Assembly (NCBI GenBank): GCA_018806985.1
Contig: JADANN010000364.1
Coordinates: 3,403,001-3,467,000 of the forward strand
Origin: Angiostrongylus vasorum
Taxonomy: Eukaryota > Nematoda > Chromadorea > Rhabditida > Metastrongylidae
Direction: 5' to 3'
Length of the DNA: 64,000 nt
A model generated the notes under the pieces. It saw only the letters and a program-made list of their open reading frames with translations. It did no database searches and had not been told where the DNA came from. Each line of letters opens with the position of its first letter. Position 1 is the stretch's first letter. The position numbers and the translations under genes were made by a program. Shown in pieces: positions 1-13,144 of the stretch.

Positions 1-364
1 TACGCCTCTATCTTCCGATCGTTATTATCGTGTTAATAATGTTTTTACTATGTAAATAAGCGAACTAATTATGCATGTTTGAGGCTGATCAATCGATACA
101 AACGAAGAAGCCCCATGTCGCAGAACTACAAACACATGAACATCCAGGCGCCCTTGTTATAATCTGGTGCATGGGCCTCGTGAGAGGACCCATGACGTCA
201 CCAGTATATGTATAAACTGTTCAAGATGATAACATACCATTTACATTCTGTGACTATAAAAGTGACACTTTTGTAATCTCGAATTGTCAACATACTTGAG
301 GCAGTAGGATTGGGAGGGGCTTGCAATGGGAAACAAGGAACAAATTAACGAAAAAGTCAGTCAC

Positions 365-3300
365 CATGAAACGAGAGCGTGTTCAGTGGCCGCGAAATAT
401 CGAATGAGTGCACCCTGGTGTGAGACGACAGTGGTTTCACATCGTAGGAACGGATCTGAAGAAGTAGGACTCTCAGAAAGTGAAGTGGACGACTCGACTT
501 TCCAATCATAGTGAAAATGTGTACATGTCCAGTTAGCTTATTTTTCTCAACAGGCCTTTTTAAGCATAGATGGGTTAGAGATTTTTCAAACGTCGGCAAA
601 ACGGAAGAGCTGCTTCCTCTGTTTCGGTTCCGGAATAAGGATTGAGTATTTTATTTTCCTTTACTACAACTAATACTGCTACCACAAGGGTACTGATATA
701 TGAGCAAAACCCGGAACCTCGAATGGCCTTCAAATCCGCGATTATTCTTACCGGGAGCTGAAGTGCTACCCACCACACCAACCGAGGCGCTTGCCTTGTC
801 TTACTCTCAGTCAGTGTTTTTTTCACTATATCGGTACTATCAGCAATCTCCCGTCAACGAACGGGTAGTGATCTGAGATGTACAGATTGCCATTCTATAG
901 CAACTCGTCACACTTGCAATCGTTTATTTGTCAGATCAACTTGACGCTAACCGAAAGAGTTGCCATCTCTACAATCGACTTATCACAAATTTTCGTTAGG
1001 CTGAGCTGTTTCATGTTGTTAACAATATTATGCGCAGAGAATTTCGATGTACTAACATATCTGGGTACTTTATATTTCCCTCCACCCTTACACTACGACC
1101 GTTTCTCAAGTACTTTGGGATCAGCCTTCTACCTTTACCTGAACAGTCTTCGGATGTGACTTTGGACAAATATAAACCAGCAGTGGACCATAAGTGCCTT
1201 CGTCAATCTTCACCCGCAACTCGATACGGTTCACATTTGCCTGACAACGATACGATGCAAGCAGTGCCCATGGGTTCTAAAATCGGACCTAGATTGCTTT
1301 TAACACAATAATCAGCGTTATATCACAGTATGGGTTTCAGTAATTGTTTCTCATCCTTCAAGAATAACAGGGTTAGAGGACGATTCGGTAAAAGTGGTAC
1401 GGTAAGGATTTATCACGCTGTGCATACCTAGCCAAGAAATAAAGCACTGGGAATTTCTTTAACTTTTCTATTATTGATTACCAAGACTAAATTACAAATA
1501 CGTGAGTCTAAAAGCCACACCACCTTGTTGCACCGTGCACTTCTTTGTAGTGGGATTTTTTGTATTGAGCTCTTTAAATGATTACCACCACTATTTCGAT
1601 AACTTGTTGTGCGACAAATTGCCTAGCACACCTCCCAAAAAGCTCATTAAAAAGCGAACTAATGCTTTCTTTCAAAAATAGCGTGAGTGGGCTCAACGCA
1701 AATGTTTGCTCAAACAAGTGCCAATCGCGCTTTCTAAGCCTTGTGGTTTTCAATTTACATAGCAGTTTAAACGTCTATGTTACTGCTGTAACCCACTTTA
1801 AGGCGGAGCTTTGCTCAGGGACCTTCTCGTTAATTCATTTTTTGTCTAAATTAACCATGACGTTAGAATATTAAAATATTGTCGAAAAGAACCAACTCGA
1901 GAGTTTTTCTAGAATTAGAAACATTGACTTAAGTCTTGGAAACGGCTTGAAATAAAGAAAAAACAGTGCGTCAAGTCAAGAGAACGTTAACGAGAAAACG
2001 GTGCAACGTTGCAACGTTCGTTTTAGAAAGAAATTATGACGAACCCTTAAATAAAACGATAAAGCTCTCGGGGTTGATCAATCCCTGAGGAATGCGCTAT
2101 GCATTCGACTTCATTGAGCTTCGTTGGAGGTGAATGAATGCATATATGGCCTTTACAATGACTCGCGGTTATCTACCTCCTTGACAAGTCTGGTACCAAT
2201 TTACCTTCCCCGGAGCGATGGAAGGCTTGGTGAGCCATGGGCGCGGAGATCGATTCCGCGTGTGTGTTGCAGGATACCTCCAACAATTGCGTCACACGCG
2301 GTGAACCCTTACAGTGACGAATAAAGGATGACTCGTTTGGGGCTATAACGACTAATCGATGCTTCATGCATTCGTCCCCACTGGCGTCATCGCAGAGGTG
2401 ATTGAATGCATATTGCGCCTATAAAACGTCTTTGCAGTGGCCTACCGATGCACTCTGTTTCCATCGTTGAAGACAATTCTGGCACTTATTTACTAACCTT
2501 GGAGGGATGGAGGGAGCATGGTTTGTTTAGGGTGTGGAACTGAACCAACAACTACACATATCTTGCAGGGCATCTCCAAATACTGTGCTAAAAGAAAACC
2601 GAGCAAGTAGCTGCCATGTGGATCGAACGCAAAGCGAAAAGAAGGAAAGAGAAAGAAGTTTTGTATGAACTTTATGTTAGCTTACGAAAGAAAGTAGAGA
2701 AACGACAATTGCTACCGAATTTTTTGAAGAAGATTGCTCTACTACGCTTCTTCTATGCAAGAAAGGTGACCCGAAAGTTTTTCGATACAAATTCCATTCA
2801 CCATAAAATTTGTATATTATACAACAATCAATGACGTTCTGGGCGTGGTTCGACACAGAAGAGCAGCAAAACAACTCACGAAGACGAATTTGCATGAAGA
2901 CAGAGTTGGAACGACTTCTTCGTATGTAGTAATAAATTCATCCGTGTGATTTTTTGAATCTTCTTAGAACCACTATCCAAGGAACTGTTGTCAGGAACTT
3001 GACGAAGCACATGGAGAACTGGCAGTCTGTGGTCGAAATGGCGAATTACTCTGCATGGTGACCACTAGTACATGTCATACAACCCGCATCAGATAAAAAA
3101 GAAAACGAGTAGAGATATGAAAGTCAGTGAACCTCTCGATCACCAGTAGCCACTATTTAAGCATCTGAGCTACAACGTTGCTGAAAAAAAATTCAAGAGC
3201 AATGCTGTTCTGAAGATTGTTTGAGGTGATTCATGGGAAATAGTGGTCGAATTAATTCTCTCTTGAATATTAAGATAACCATGCCCAGAGCGTAATCACA

Positions 3301-6300
3301 TACAACGGCCAACTTTTTGTGAAATGAGCTGATACTACACATTTCTGGTAGCAATGTTCTGACCAAAAACACTGACACCTTTCTGGCTCTGGAGGAGGAT
3401 CAACACTTTTCTCGTGATGAGATAACTAACTGTAAATCTCACTGGAATGAGGAATAAATTTCAACGAATTCTATCCCGATTAGTAAAGTTTATGATGAGC
3501 TAGAAACTTTGGGATATATATGTACTCGAAGCCAAAGTCTATGAGTGACATTGCTTTTCGAACCATCCAATAGTGTGTTAGAGCAGGATAAGTAGTGCAG
3601 TGGTTGTAATGTCGTTCATCATGAGTACGGTGCTGGTTCGACCCTGTCCGAGCTCTCTAAGGTGCCCATATCTCTGATTGGAGACCGTGATAGTCGTCTG
3701 GCATCAATTCGCTGCTTCGATGCAGAGAAAGCGCGCTAGCATGAATATTCCCCAGGATTCCAAGAAAAATCAGTTCTACGAGTACTCAACGACATTCGTA
3801 ATGACGACAATCCTCAAGCAGCATGCGAAGCCACACGCGAAAAGTCACCGACTTTCGTGGAAGATAGATACGAGGAAAGGAATCGAATGCAAGAATTTCT
3901 AGGGATCCGCACAATAGATGTGAAAGGCAAGTCATTTTAAATAAAAAAAATGATGTCATAATATTATAACCAAGAAATCACTTGACGCACACCCACTGCA
4001 TCGGCTCACACTATCCCCTTGCCTGACACGACAAAATGCTCTGTTGAATTTTTGTATTAAATTCACCACTCACGTATTCGCTCTGGGCTTGTTGGCAAAC
4101 CACGGAAGCATTGCGCTCCACCTCAACGAGACGAGCTGGCATTTTACTCTGGAAAATTGCGCTTTATCTCTTCATGGAGTCAAAAACCAAGATCACACTG
4201 TTAATTTTTGAACCACTTAGAAGAATAACACTGTATTCTACCAATGTGGCCTAATATTTCCTTTCGCCGTTCTCAATCACAAAACTAACAATTTTCTTCT
4301 TTCACCTGTACAATGATAAAATCGATTTGTATCGCCAACTCGATGATGAGTGAATAAACGTTGTGCTCAGGTGAAAGTTCGAAGGTATCGTGAATCTAAA
4401 TGTTAATAAGAACAAAGTTGCAGTAAAATTGACGATGAATGGAACTATTTTTTAACCCAGGGGTGAAGAGTCTACAAAATGGAAAGTGTTGTGTTAGCTA
4501 TGTTTGAATAAATAGCGACTATTTGAAAACTTTCAGAAACCCATTCCACCCAAAAAGTTTTTTTAAAATATTCCGAAATATTGTCAACTGCTTATATGCT
4601 TTTCTTCGGTCACGAAAACTAAAATGGAAGACACGGATAGCATCAAAAGTGGTGCTTTTGAAACCATAAAATCCATGAGCTTTATTGATCGCTAAGGGAA
4701 GTCAATATGCTTTTTTTCAACACAGTGGACCCATTATTAGAATGCTTCATAGAAGCCAAAGAGTAAGCAAGAGGTAGCCGGATTTAATGTCAAACCTCAA
4801 ACGTTGGAATGTAAGCGGCTTGATTGCCGCCTTTCTTCGTCATTTCGCCGTAACGTGTGCGTTCTTCGTCCAGTTTTGTTTCCAATTCCTTGATCTCACT
4901 CCTTAAATTGAAATTAAATCTCTCTTTTCGACTAGAACGTTTGAAAAAGTGGGCCGCCGAATTTCACTGAATAACGATATTTTACCTGTGTTCGTTTTTG
5001 ACAATCGGGACAGAAAAGAACTTTGATTTGAGCAAGAGGGATAGATGCCGCTTGAGCGCCATGATCAACTATTTGAGAAATAACATGTTTCTGTGGTTCT
5101 TCGTTCCACGAATTTATTACTCAAAAGTTAGGGTTTTCCACAATTGAATTCTAAAAAAAGTGGAAGATAAATTGGAATGGATGTTCAGCCCATTCTTCAT
5201 CGAAGAAGAAGATTAGCATAAGATGTCGCTGTGAAACAGTTCCGCATAGATTATTTCAGTAGTAGGGCCAAAATTTAGGTGCAAATTTTAAAAATTAGAA
5301 ATTTAGCGTAAGTTGGCGCAAAAAGGTGTAGAACCAACTTCTCTCAGAATGATGTTTACCATATTAACACAAGTTTGTGGAGAAATGATCTGCGAACTGT
5401 GATGTTTTCAAACATACACGATGTAGAAACACAATAATGCACGCGCTTTTTTGGGAACGCTTATTCCGTTCATAGTCATCAGTTAGGTTATGCTGATTAG
5501 TCGTCTATACTAGAAGTACACATGCGTCCTCAAAGGTTTACAACCGCACAACGGTGATGAGTTGTTCCATGGTGACGAACTTTAACATACTGGTGCAGCA
5601 GAGACATCTTGGAACCCTCCGCACTTTACCTACACAATAAGCAAGAGAATTTGAGCGGTACGCTACCTCCCAACGGTTTACCGCCTCATCGTGGCTGGGA
5701 GGTGTTCCTGGGTGGCGGACTGCAATGTACAGCAGGGAGATTCATTCCCCGGCAGGGTCTCCCAAGCTGAGAAGGAGTCCGGCGTTTCCATCAGGAAGCC
5801 CAGCTAAGGTTAAACGAATACCAGGATCAACCAATACCAGGATCCACCACCGTTCTGGTATCGGAGTCGCATAGTGGCAAATCTCCCTCTGGTCCACAAG
5901 CGCTCTGACTGCCCTGTGGCGGTGACGACCTGGGGGCAGACTTTGGCCAGGCTGTCCTCGGGATTCCAAGGAACCACAATGGCTTATCCAGCAAATCTCC
6001 GAAAAGTGGTAATTATGCTGAGGTACGCACAACTTGTGAGGGCGAGCCGTTCAAGTATCAAGTATCAAGTAGGATCTACTGTTCCGAAGAACGTTCTTTC
6101 TCAAATTCATGCACAGCTTTTTTTTCTTACTTCATGAAAGGAAATTGGAGTTTGTTCAGTAGCTTGGAAAGACCTATAGTAAGTTTGAGAGCTACCTGAA
6201 GACCGCTCACTATCTCATAAAAGGCAATATCTGCCTTTTTATCTCCACACACATTCGCATTCTCCTTGCATTGAGTTGTTCAAACAGTCCTGCTTGGGGC

Positions 6301-9300
6301 ATAAATCAACTTAGTTTTAAATTATAAACTTCTAGTATAAATTATATAAACTAAATAGTACTATATTCGACATATGCATCCAATGGGGGCCAACGGGCGT
6401 ATTCCATTTGACCGGCGGCAACCACAAGATAACTCAGGTAATGATTTACCTCAATTGTTGAACCTTCACATTCACATCGGCTGCTTTAGTGGTCATCGAT
6501 GGCACACCGGATTTCGAAGGCGTTAAAGAAAACAACCATCCTAAAGCCGTTATCATTTTAGTGGTAATAGCGTTAATCCACACTGGGGACAAACAAGGAG
6601 TACTGCCTATAAATATTTCATTTTTATACTTTCAAAAAATAACCACTGGAGTTCGCTCCTTTAGTTCCCTAACCTCACAGATTAATTGTGGAAACAGTAA
6701 ACCTCGATGTCGGCAACAATTAGGTTAGGGTCATAAAAATTCTCTGTTTCCGACTGTTATTCGCGCTTCTCCCAATTCTGACCTCCGACTTGACGGAATT
6801 GCTAGCGTTCGGAAACCACAGTCGTTCATTTTGAAGTCATATCTTTATGAAACGGATAGGGAGGAAGTAAGGACCAAGAGCAACTATGGCTATATCGTGG
6901 TACACTCGAAAATTTGACTTCTTCTTTCCCATATTTTAACCCTCTCAACAGTTTGCCACCTCATCTTGGCTGAGAGGTGTTCCTAGGTGTCGGACTGCGA
7001 TGTACAGCGTGGGGATTCGTCACCTCGACAAGGTTTCCCAAGCTGAGAAAGAGTCCGGCGTTCCCATCAGGAAACCTAGCTAAGAGCAAACCAATACCAG
7101 GATCCGCCACCGTCCTGGTATCAAAGTCGTATGGTAGCAAATCTCCCTCTGATCCACAGGGCTTGCGACTGCCTGTGGTGGTGAAGACTTGGGGGCAGAC
7201 TTTGGCCAGACTGACCTCAGGATTCCAGGGAGCCACAATGGCTTAACCAGCAAATCTCCAAAAAATGGTGATTATGCTGGGGCCCACACAACTAGTGAGG
7301 ACGGGCCGTTCAAATATCAAGTAAGTAAGTCTATTTCACTTACTGCCTTATAGCTTGTCTAATGACTTGCGGTGGCTCACAGGTGTATCTATGTCGGCTT
7401 TTTCGCCCAAGTCTGGAGGGGAGGAAAGGCTTTGCGAGGGTGGGGGCTAGATCGAACCAACTACCGATCTAGTGTCTACTGTAGAGCACCACTAACCCTT
7501 GTGTTAGACGAGCCACTGGTTTGACAGACATAAGGTTAATAACTGTGTGATGCTCCAGTAGTGAAGTTCTGCACCATCGATCTCATACCACCACGAAGTT
7601 ACTCAGATACCTGGTCTTCAAATCTCGTGTTATTTCCAGAATTTCCCCTACTTTTCCATTATGTCGTATCCTCAATCCGTAGTGTTAGCTGGGTTCAGTT
7701 ATCGACTAGATTACAACATAAAACTTTTTTCTTCTTCCATAACAGTATGTTAAATACTAGCACAGCATTTGCTTGGAAGGTCGGCATAGCTGTGTTAGGG
7801 AAGGCCCTCTGTTGTTAATCAGCTGCAGTTCTCGCCCTTTGTGGATGGAGAAGTTTTTTTGTCTTAGAGCTCTGACCTTTCATGCACGACAACGATTGCA
7901 GTGGCGACACCGAATCGTACGACTTTAAATCTGAGGTTGAGGGAAGAAGACCTCTCCTGTTCGCTTGGCATATTTCCAGGATGACCGATTTACGGAGGAT
8001 AAAGCATTGCTCATTACCGGTCCCAATAAAACTAAGCTCATATCAAAACCTTAAGTGAATTTACTACTGGCTGTTTTTTTTTCATATCTCATCAAAAACT
8101 GCTAACAAAATGCTTATTCAAAGCTGATTCCAGTTAATGTAGAGGTAATGTGTATCAAAAGAAAACCCTTGCCATCTGTTATATGTGAAGATGCAGTACA
8201 TTTAGTGGGTCTTCATCGTACAACTGTTGCATCCTCTTCAGACAGTAATTATCTCTAATATAAGAGGTATGTAAATAATAAGAAAGCAAATAATAAGAAG
8301 AAAGTGATAAAATAATAAGGGCGAAAGACGAATCTTACTAGCCTGTATAGGTGCAGACAACAATCTCATCCTCCTGTTCTGAACATATTCGTCCACAGCC
8401 AAGGCTCGTGATCGACTCGTCACAGTGCTGAGAAGAATTGGCTTAGAAACGACTAGAAAAGTTAGTGGGTTTAGAAACCATACAAGATTGTGAGACCTGG
8501 CTGTCAATTCCAAACCTAATACCATTTTGTTAAAAAATCATGTTAATACGCTCTTTCAAGTTTCAGTTTCAAAAACCTCGTCTTCAGCGCCACAGCCTTA
8601 AGCCAGACAAGCTTGCGAGCTCTAGATTTCCTTTGTAGATAATGCAAGGTATATTTTCTGACAGTTAGGAGATTCATTGCAAACCACGGATAGAGAAGAA
8701 CAGTTGTAACATTTTCTTTGCTAACAATATGAATTTTAAGCTCCTCTATCAGTACAATTGAGTAACGGCGTTTAAAACTGCGCTTAGGTGTTCGCGGAAC
8801 AATTTTATCCTAACGTTGACGTCAATCACTGAAGGACTTCTGTTAAAAAACTACCACGGAATCTCTCAATTTTGAAATCCTTGCACAGCTCTATTGCTGT
8901 GGTTTAATAAACAACGCTAGAGATCAGGTTAATGAATGGTATCAACGGTTAGGGTTTTGGCAACTTACATATGTTCCATAGAGGGTGCAGTTATCTTCGG
9001 TGTCCACTGTGTAGATTTCCAACACACCATCGTCCTTTCCCACCAGAATGTCAGGGTGATCAAGCCCAGTGAATGGATAGCAAGTGATGGCAGTAATCGC
9101 TTAGAGAAAGTACGCTCAATTCTTAACACTTGAAAAACATGTCCACTTCTAGTGGCTAATATTCGTATGCTGGCTTGTCGCCATGAATGGATTAATAATG
9201 GAAGTAGCTAGTGTAAACAACATTAAACCATTGTATTATTTACGTCTTAGAGTAGTATAGCCATATTCCTACATGCATTTCAAGAACAAAAGATGAATTA

Positions 9301-12300
9301 ACCAACATTTAAGAGATCATACTTGGAGTCCTTCATCTAGATTTTAAATTTCATAGCAGTTATAAAGTTCCGAGTTCTGTGAGAAATGAACAGCAGATCG
9401 AAGATTATAGTTTACTGAAAGTCTGATCTCACTAGTCCTTCCTTCTTCAGTAGGACTCATGATAGGACTAGAAACGAAGTAGAATGAAAAGAACGAATTA
9501 CACGGTTAAGGCGGGGGAAAAAGCGTCTACCCTGATTTTGGCATCCGAGAAGAAGAAAAAGTATGGGTGGAACAAACCGCTTAGTGTGGTGGTGGCAATT
9601 TCCCACTTAATCTCAGCTTCTTTTGTTTTCACATCAATGAGTCCGAGTTTTCCGCTTCGGGTTCCATAAAGCACCAACTGTTTAGAATAACCTGTGAGGA
9701 AAAATCTATGAAAAAAACTGAAACATATTAAGAATGAAATGAATATGGTCACCTCCATCGCCCATGAAGAGATAGAGCGTATTTGGTACGGACTTCATTT
9801 GTACTTCATACGCTATATTGGAACCTTCGGTAACCTGAAACAATGTTGTTTGTATGGGCAGTTCGATAGTTGAACACTTATACCACCAATGTACTAAGTG
9901 GAGCACTTGAGTAGCTCATATTCATAAGCTCTTTGAATATAAATACATTTCCCATTCATTTCGTCTGCTCGCAAACGAAAAGGGATGATGGTGCGCTCTC
10001 AGAATAGTAACGTTTGCGAGTGCCATTTTATAGTCAAAAAAATCGTTTCCAGTTGACGTCAACGGTAAATGTTTTCCCTCATATTATAGGAGGTCGTTGT
10101 AGAGAGACCTTTCATTTTCAATTCAACTTTCCTTATTACATAGGCGGCACTTTCATGTTTCCCTTTCAATCTACTATATAGACCTCCACCTTGAGGATAA
10201 CATTGTTTCCAGATGGTTGATGCCTGTAGTCCGAATTTGTGTCATGTTTTTGGAAGATATCTTCAGGCTTTTAGTGATTGATGCGTTATGTTCCCAATTT
10301 GATTAAATGTTCAGCTGCATTGCTGGACGGCAGAGCGTTTAGGAGAGATTTAGGTCAAGAAGATAGGCAAAGAACTTTTCAGTTGCTCTGTGGCTTCTTC
10401 AAAAATTTGGAACAATTTTCATGCTACTCTCCTTTATTTGTACAATTCATCCGATTAAAATAGCTCGACACATCTACATCGTTCTCGAGCGATCGGTCGT
10501 TTTTCATCCCTATTTCCATTTTTTGATTTCAGTTCTAATACTGTCCAAATCAATTATTGGTAAGACTGAGCGAACGAATCGTTGCCGAAGGGATGCTTCG
10601 CTCAAATTCGGATGGTGATGAAGATCCGAAAATGCTTTTGTAAGGTTAAGTCAGGACTCCAAGGAAGATCAAATTGCGCAACCAGCAATAGGCCAGCGTC
10701 AACTCCTCGTACACCGAGTGCTCTCGTCTGTGACGTCAGGCGATGAGAGGATCGGTAAGACGCCAAAAATCTCGGGTCACACGTTGTTTTAACTACGGTC
10801 AATCACCGGCATTCGCAGTTCAGTTGTTTACAGAACTCTCTACTTGTCAGTAGTCGAAATCGAATCTTATAAGACTCTCAAATGTATCTATACTGAGAAA
10901 AGTAATAATGTTAGTAATTTAAAGTGGCAAGCAAAATCTAGTAAGGTTTAAATAAAGTTTAAGAGTGTGAAGATACCTCCAAATCTCTAAATCACCTGCT
11001 CCTAGTTCGACCATGCTGAGTATTAGTAGTCTTTAAACACTAATTCCCAGTAGTTTGAAGTTTTTACTTGTCGCAGAAAAGTGAAGTGTGCAAAAGAAAA
11101 GTCGTTCTTTGTACTTACACGAATCATTGCATCAACGCACGCTACCACCGTGGTGAACGGCCGGCCACTCCATGCGTCTCCAGTCGACGTGAGACATACA
11201 ATGTCGAGAACGTCGTCGGGGCAGAGTAGATACTGCAACGGATTGTTCTTGATCCAGAAATACGACTTTATTTGACCTTTTTTTCCTTTAGTACCGTATG
11301 TAAAAATCGTAATGCCTTGTCCTTCGCTTCATTACTCTAAAAAGCGTCCCAGTTTATTATGGAGTCAAAATTTTGCGCATCCGCATTCACCAAGATTTTC
11401 GAAAAGAGAAAAGATTTCCTCAGGAAGAAGCTAAATATCAAGGTGAAGTATAGGGTGCATTGCATCTGAAGAAACCAGGAGCGAAACTATTAGAATTATT
11501 AGTTTACATTAGGATGACTGCCATTTTGCTCACGCGATTGTGAATGCTGAAACTGAAATTGCGGTACTCCTTTTTAATTTCTACTTCATCTCTTGAAGTC
11601 ATGTGATATCATACTGGCATTTTTTTTGATAACTAAATCACTTGATGGTGCGCGTGTGGCGCAGTGGTCGAAGGCGGCCTGCGACACACACACACATGGG
11701 ATCGATCCACACGCTCCAAGCTCAACAAGCCTTTCATCTATCTGGGGTTGGTAAATTGGTACCAGACCTGTCTGGGAGGATAGGAGCACTGGCTCGATAT
11801 ACCGGTAGGCCACCACGAGTCATTGTGAAGGCCAGATATGCATTAAACTACCTCCAAACGACGCTTAATGAAGTCGAATGCATGATGCATCCTTCAGGGA
11901 TTGATCAATGCCGTGCTTTATTCTCTATCCTTTTTTAAATGATTTGACGACCTGAACACTACATGTGAATGTAAAGGAGCTTTCACTTTGTCTCTTAAAG
12001 GATATACGGAAAAAATTTTTTTGATTTCCAAGAGTTTGAAAAACAAATCCTCCCAACGGTTTACCGCCTCATCGTGGCTGGTAGGTGTTCCTGGGTGGCG
12101 GACTGCGATGTACAGCGTGGGGATTCGTCACCTCGACAATGTCTCCCAAGCTGAGAAAGAGTCCGGCGTTTCCATCAGGAAGCCTAGTTAAGAGTAAACC
12201 AATACCAGGACCGGCCACCGTCCTGGTATCAAAGTCGCATGGTGGCAAATCTCCCTCTGATCCACAGGGCTTGCGACTGCCTGTGGTGGTGAAGACCTGG

Positions 12301-13096
12301 GGGCAGACTTTGGCCAGGCTGACCTCGGGATTCCAGGGAACCACAATGGCTTAACCAGCAGATCTCCAAAAAATGGTGATTATGCTGGGGGCCCCTCACA
12401 ACCAGTGAGGACGGACCGCTCAAGTATCAAGTAAGTAATTAAAAAAACAGACGTGACATCTGAGAACGTCCGTGGGAATATCATTCTTCCTTTTCAATAA
12501 GTTTCTACTCCTTTTATTGGATTCGCTGTTTGAAATGTTTAGAGTCTCGACGGAAAAGGAAGAAAAAAGGAACTTGTACAATAACTTAGAAGAAGTAGAA
12601 GTGAGGAAAGAGTTTCAAAAATAGGATTCTTTGGTGAAGGAACAGCAATCTCCTATTCTTCAGTTTCCATTAAAGAAACGGAATTTAAAAAATCAGTGAA
12701 AGGGAACCATCGTACGTCAGTATCGGCACAATCGTGGTAATGATTGATGCTCTTCTCTCCAGTCAGCAATAAGTCAACACCGCTGATGAACCTGAAACAA
12801 AGCAATTAGAGTTTCGTTCATAAAAATCCAACAAGCACAACCTTGTGTGCATTGGTTTCAATGCGCATTTTCTCAGAAATTCTTGGGTGTTCAAGTTTAG
12901 ACAACTACATTTTGACTTACAGATAACATGAATAGCTAAAGTAGTGATTCCTATAATCTACAAATTATTCCATAAAAGATGCTGGTTCCCTTACTCAACG
13001 GTAATGAAATTCCAGTTTTCTAGACTACAAAATTATCTCGTCGCTTCTTTCCTCGAGATCCACAATTCGAAAAATGACTGCCATCAAAATATATAC

Positions 13097-13144
<48 letters not shown>

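Noticed and set aside
2990..3070. Open frame CQELDEAHGELAVCGRNGEL
   Set aside because: On the strand opposite to bbs-7 within its intron, with no supporting splice structure.
6977..7246. Open stretches in R2 copies (89-91 codons in both directions)
   Set aside because: The same frames recur in every R2 copy because the repeat is GC-rich and conserved; there is no start context or protein family, so they are repeat by-products.
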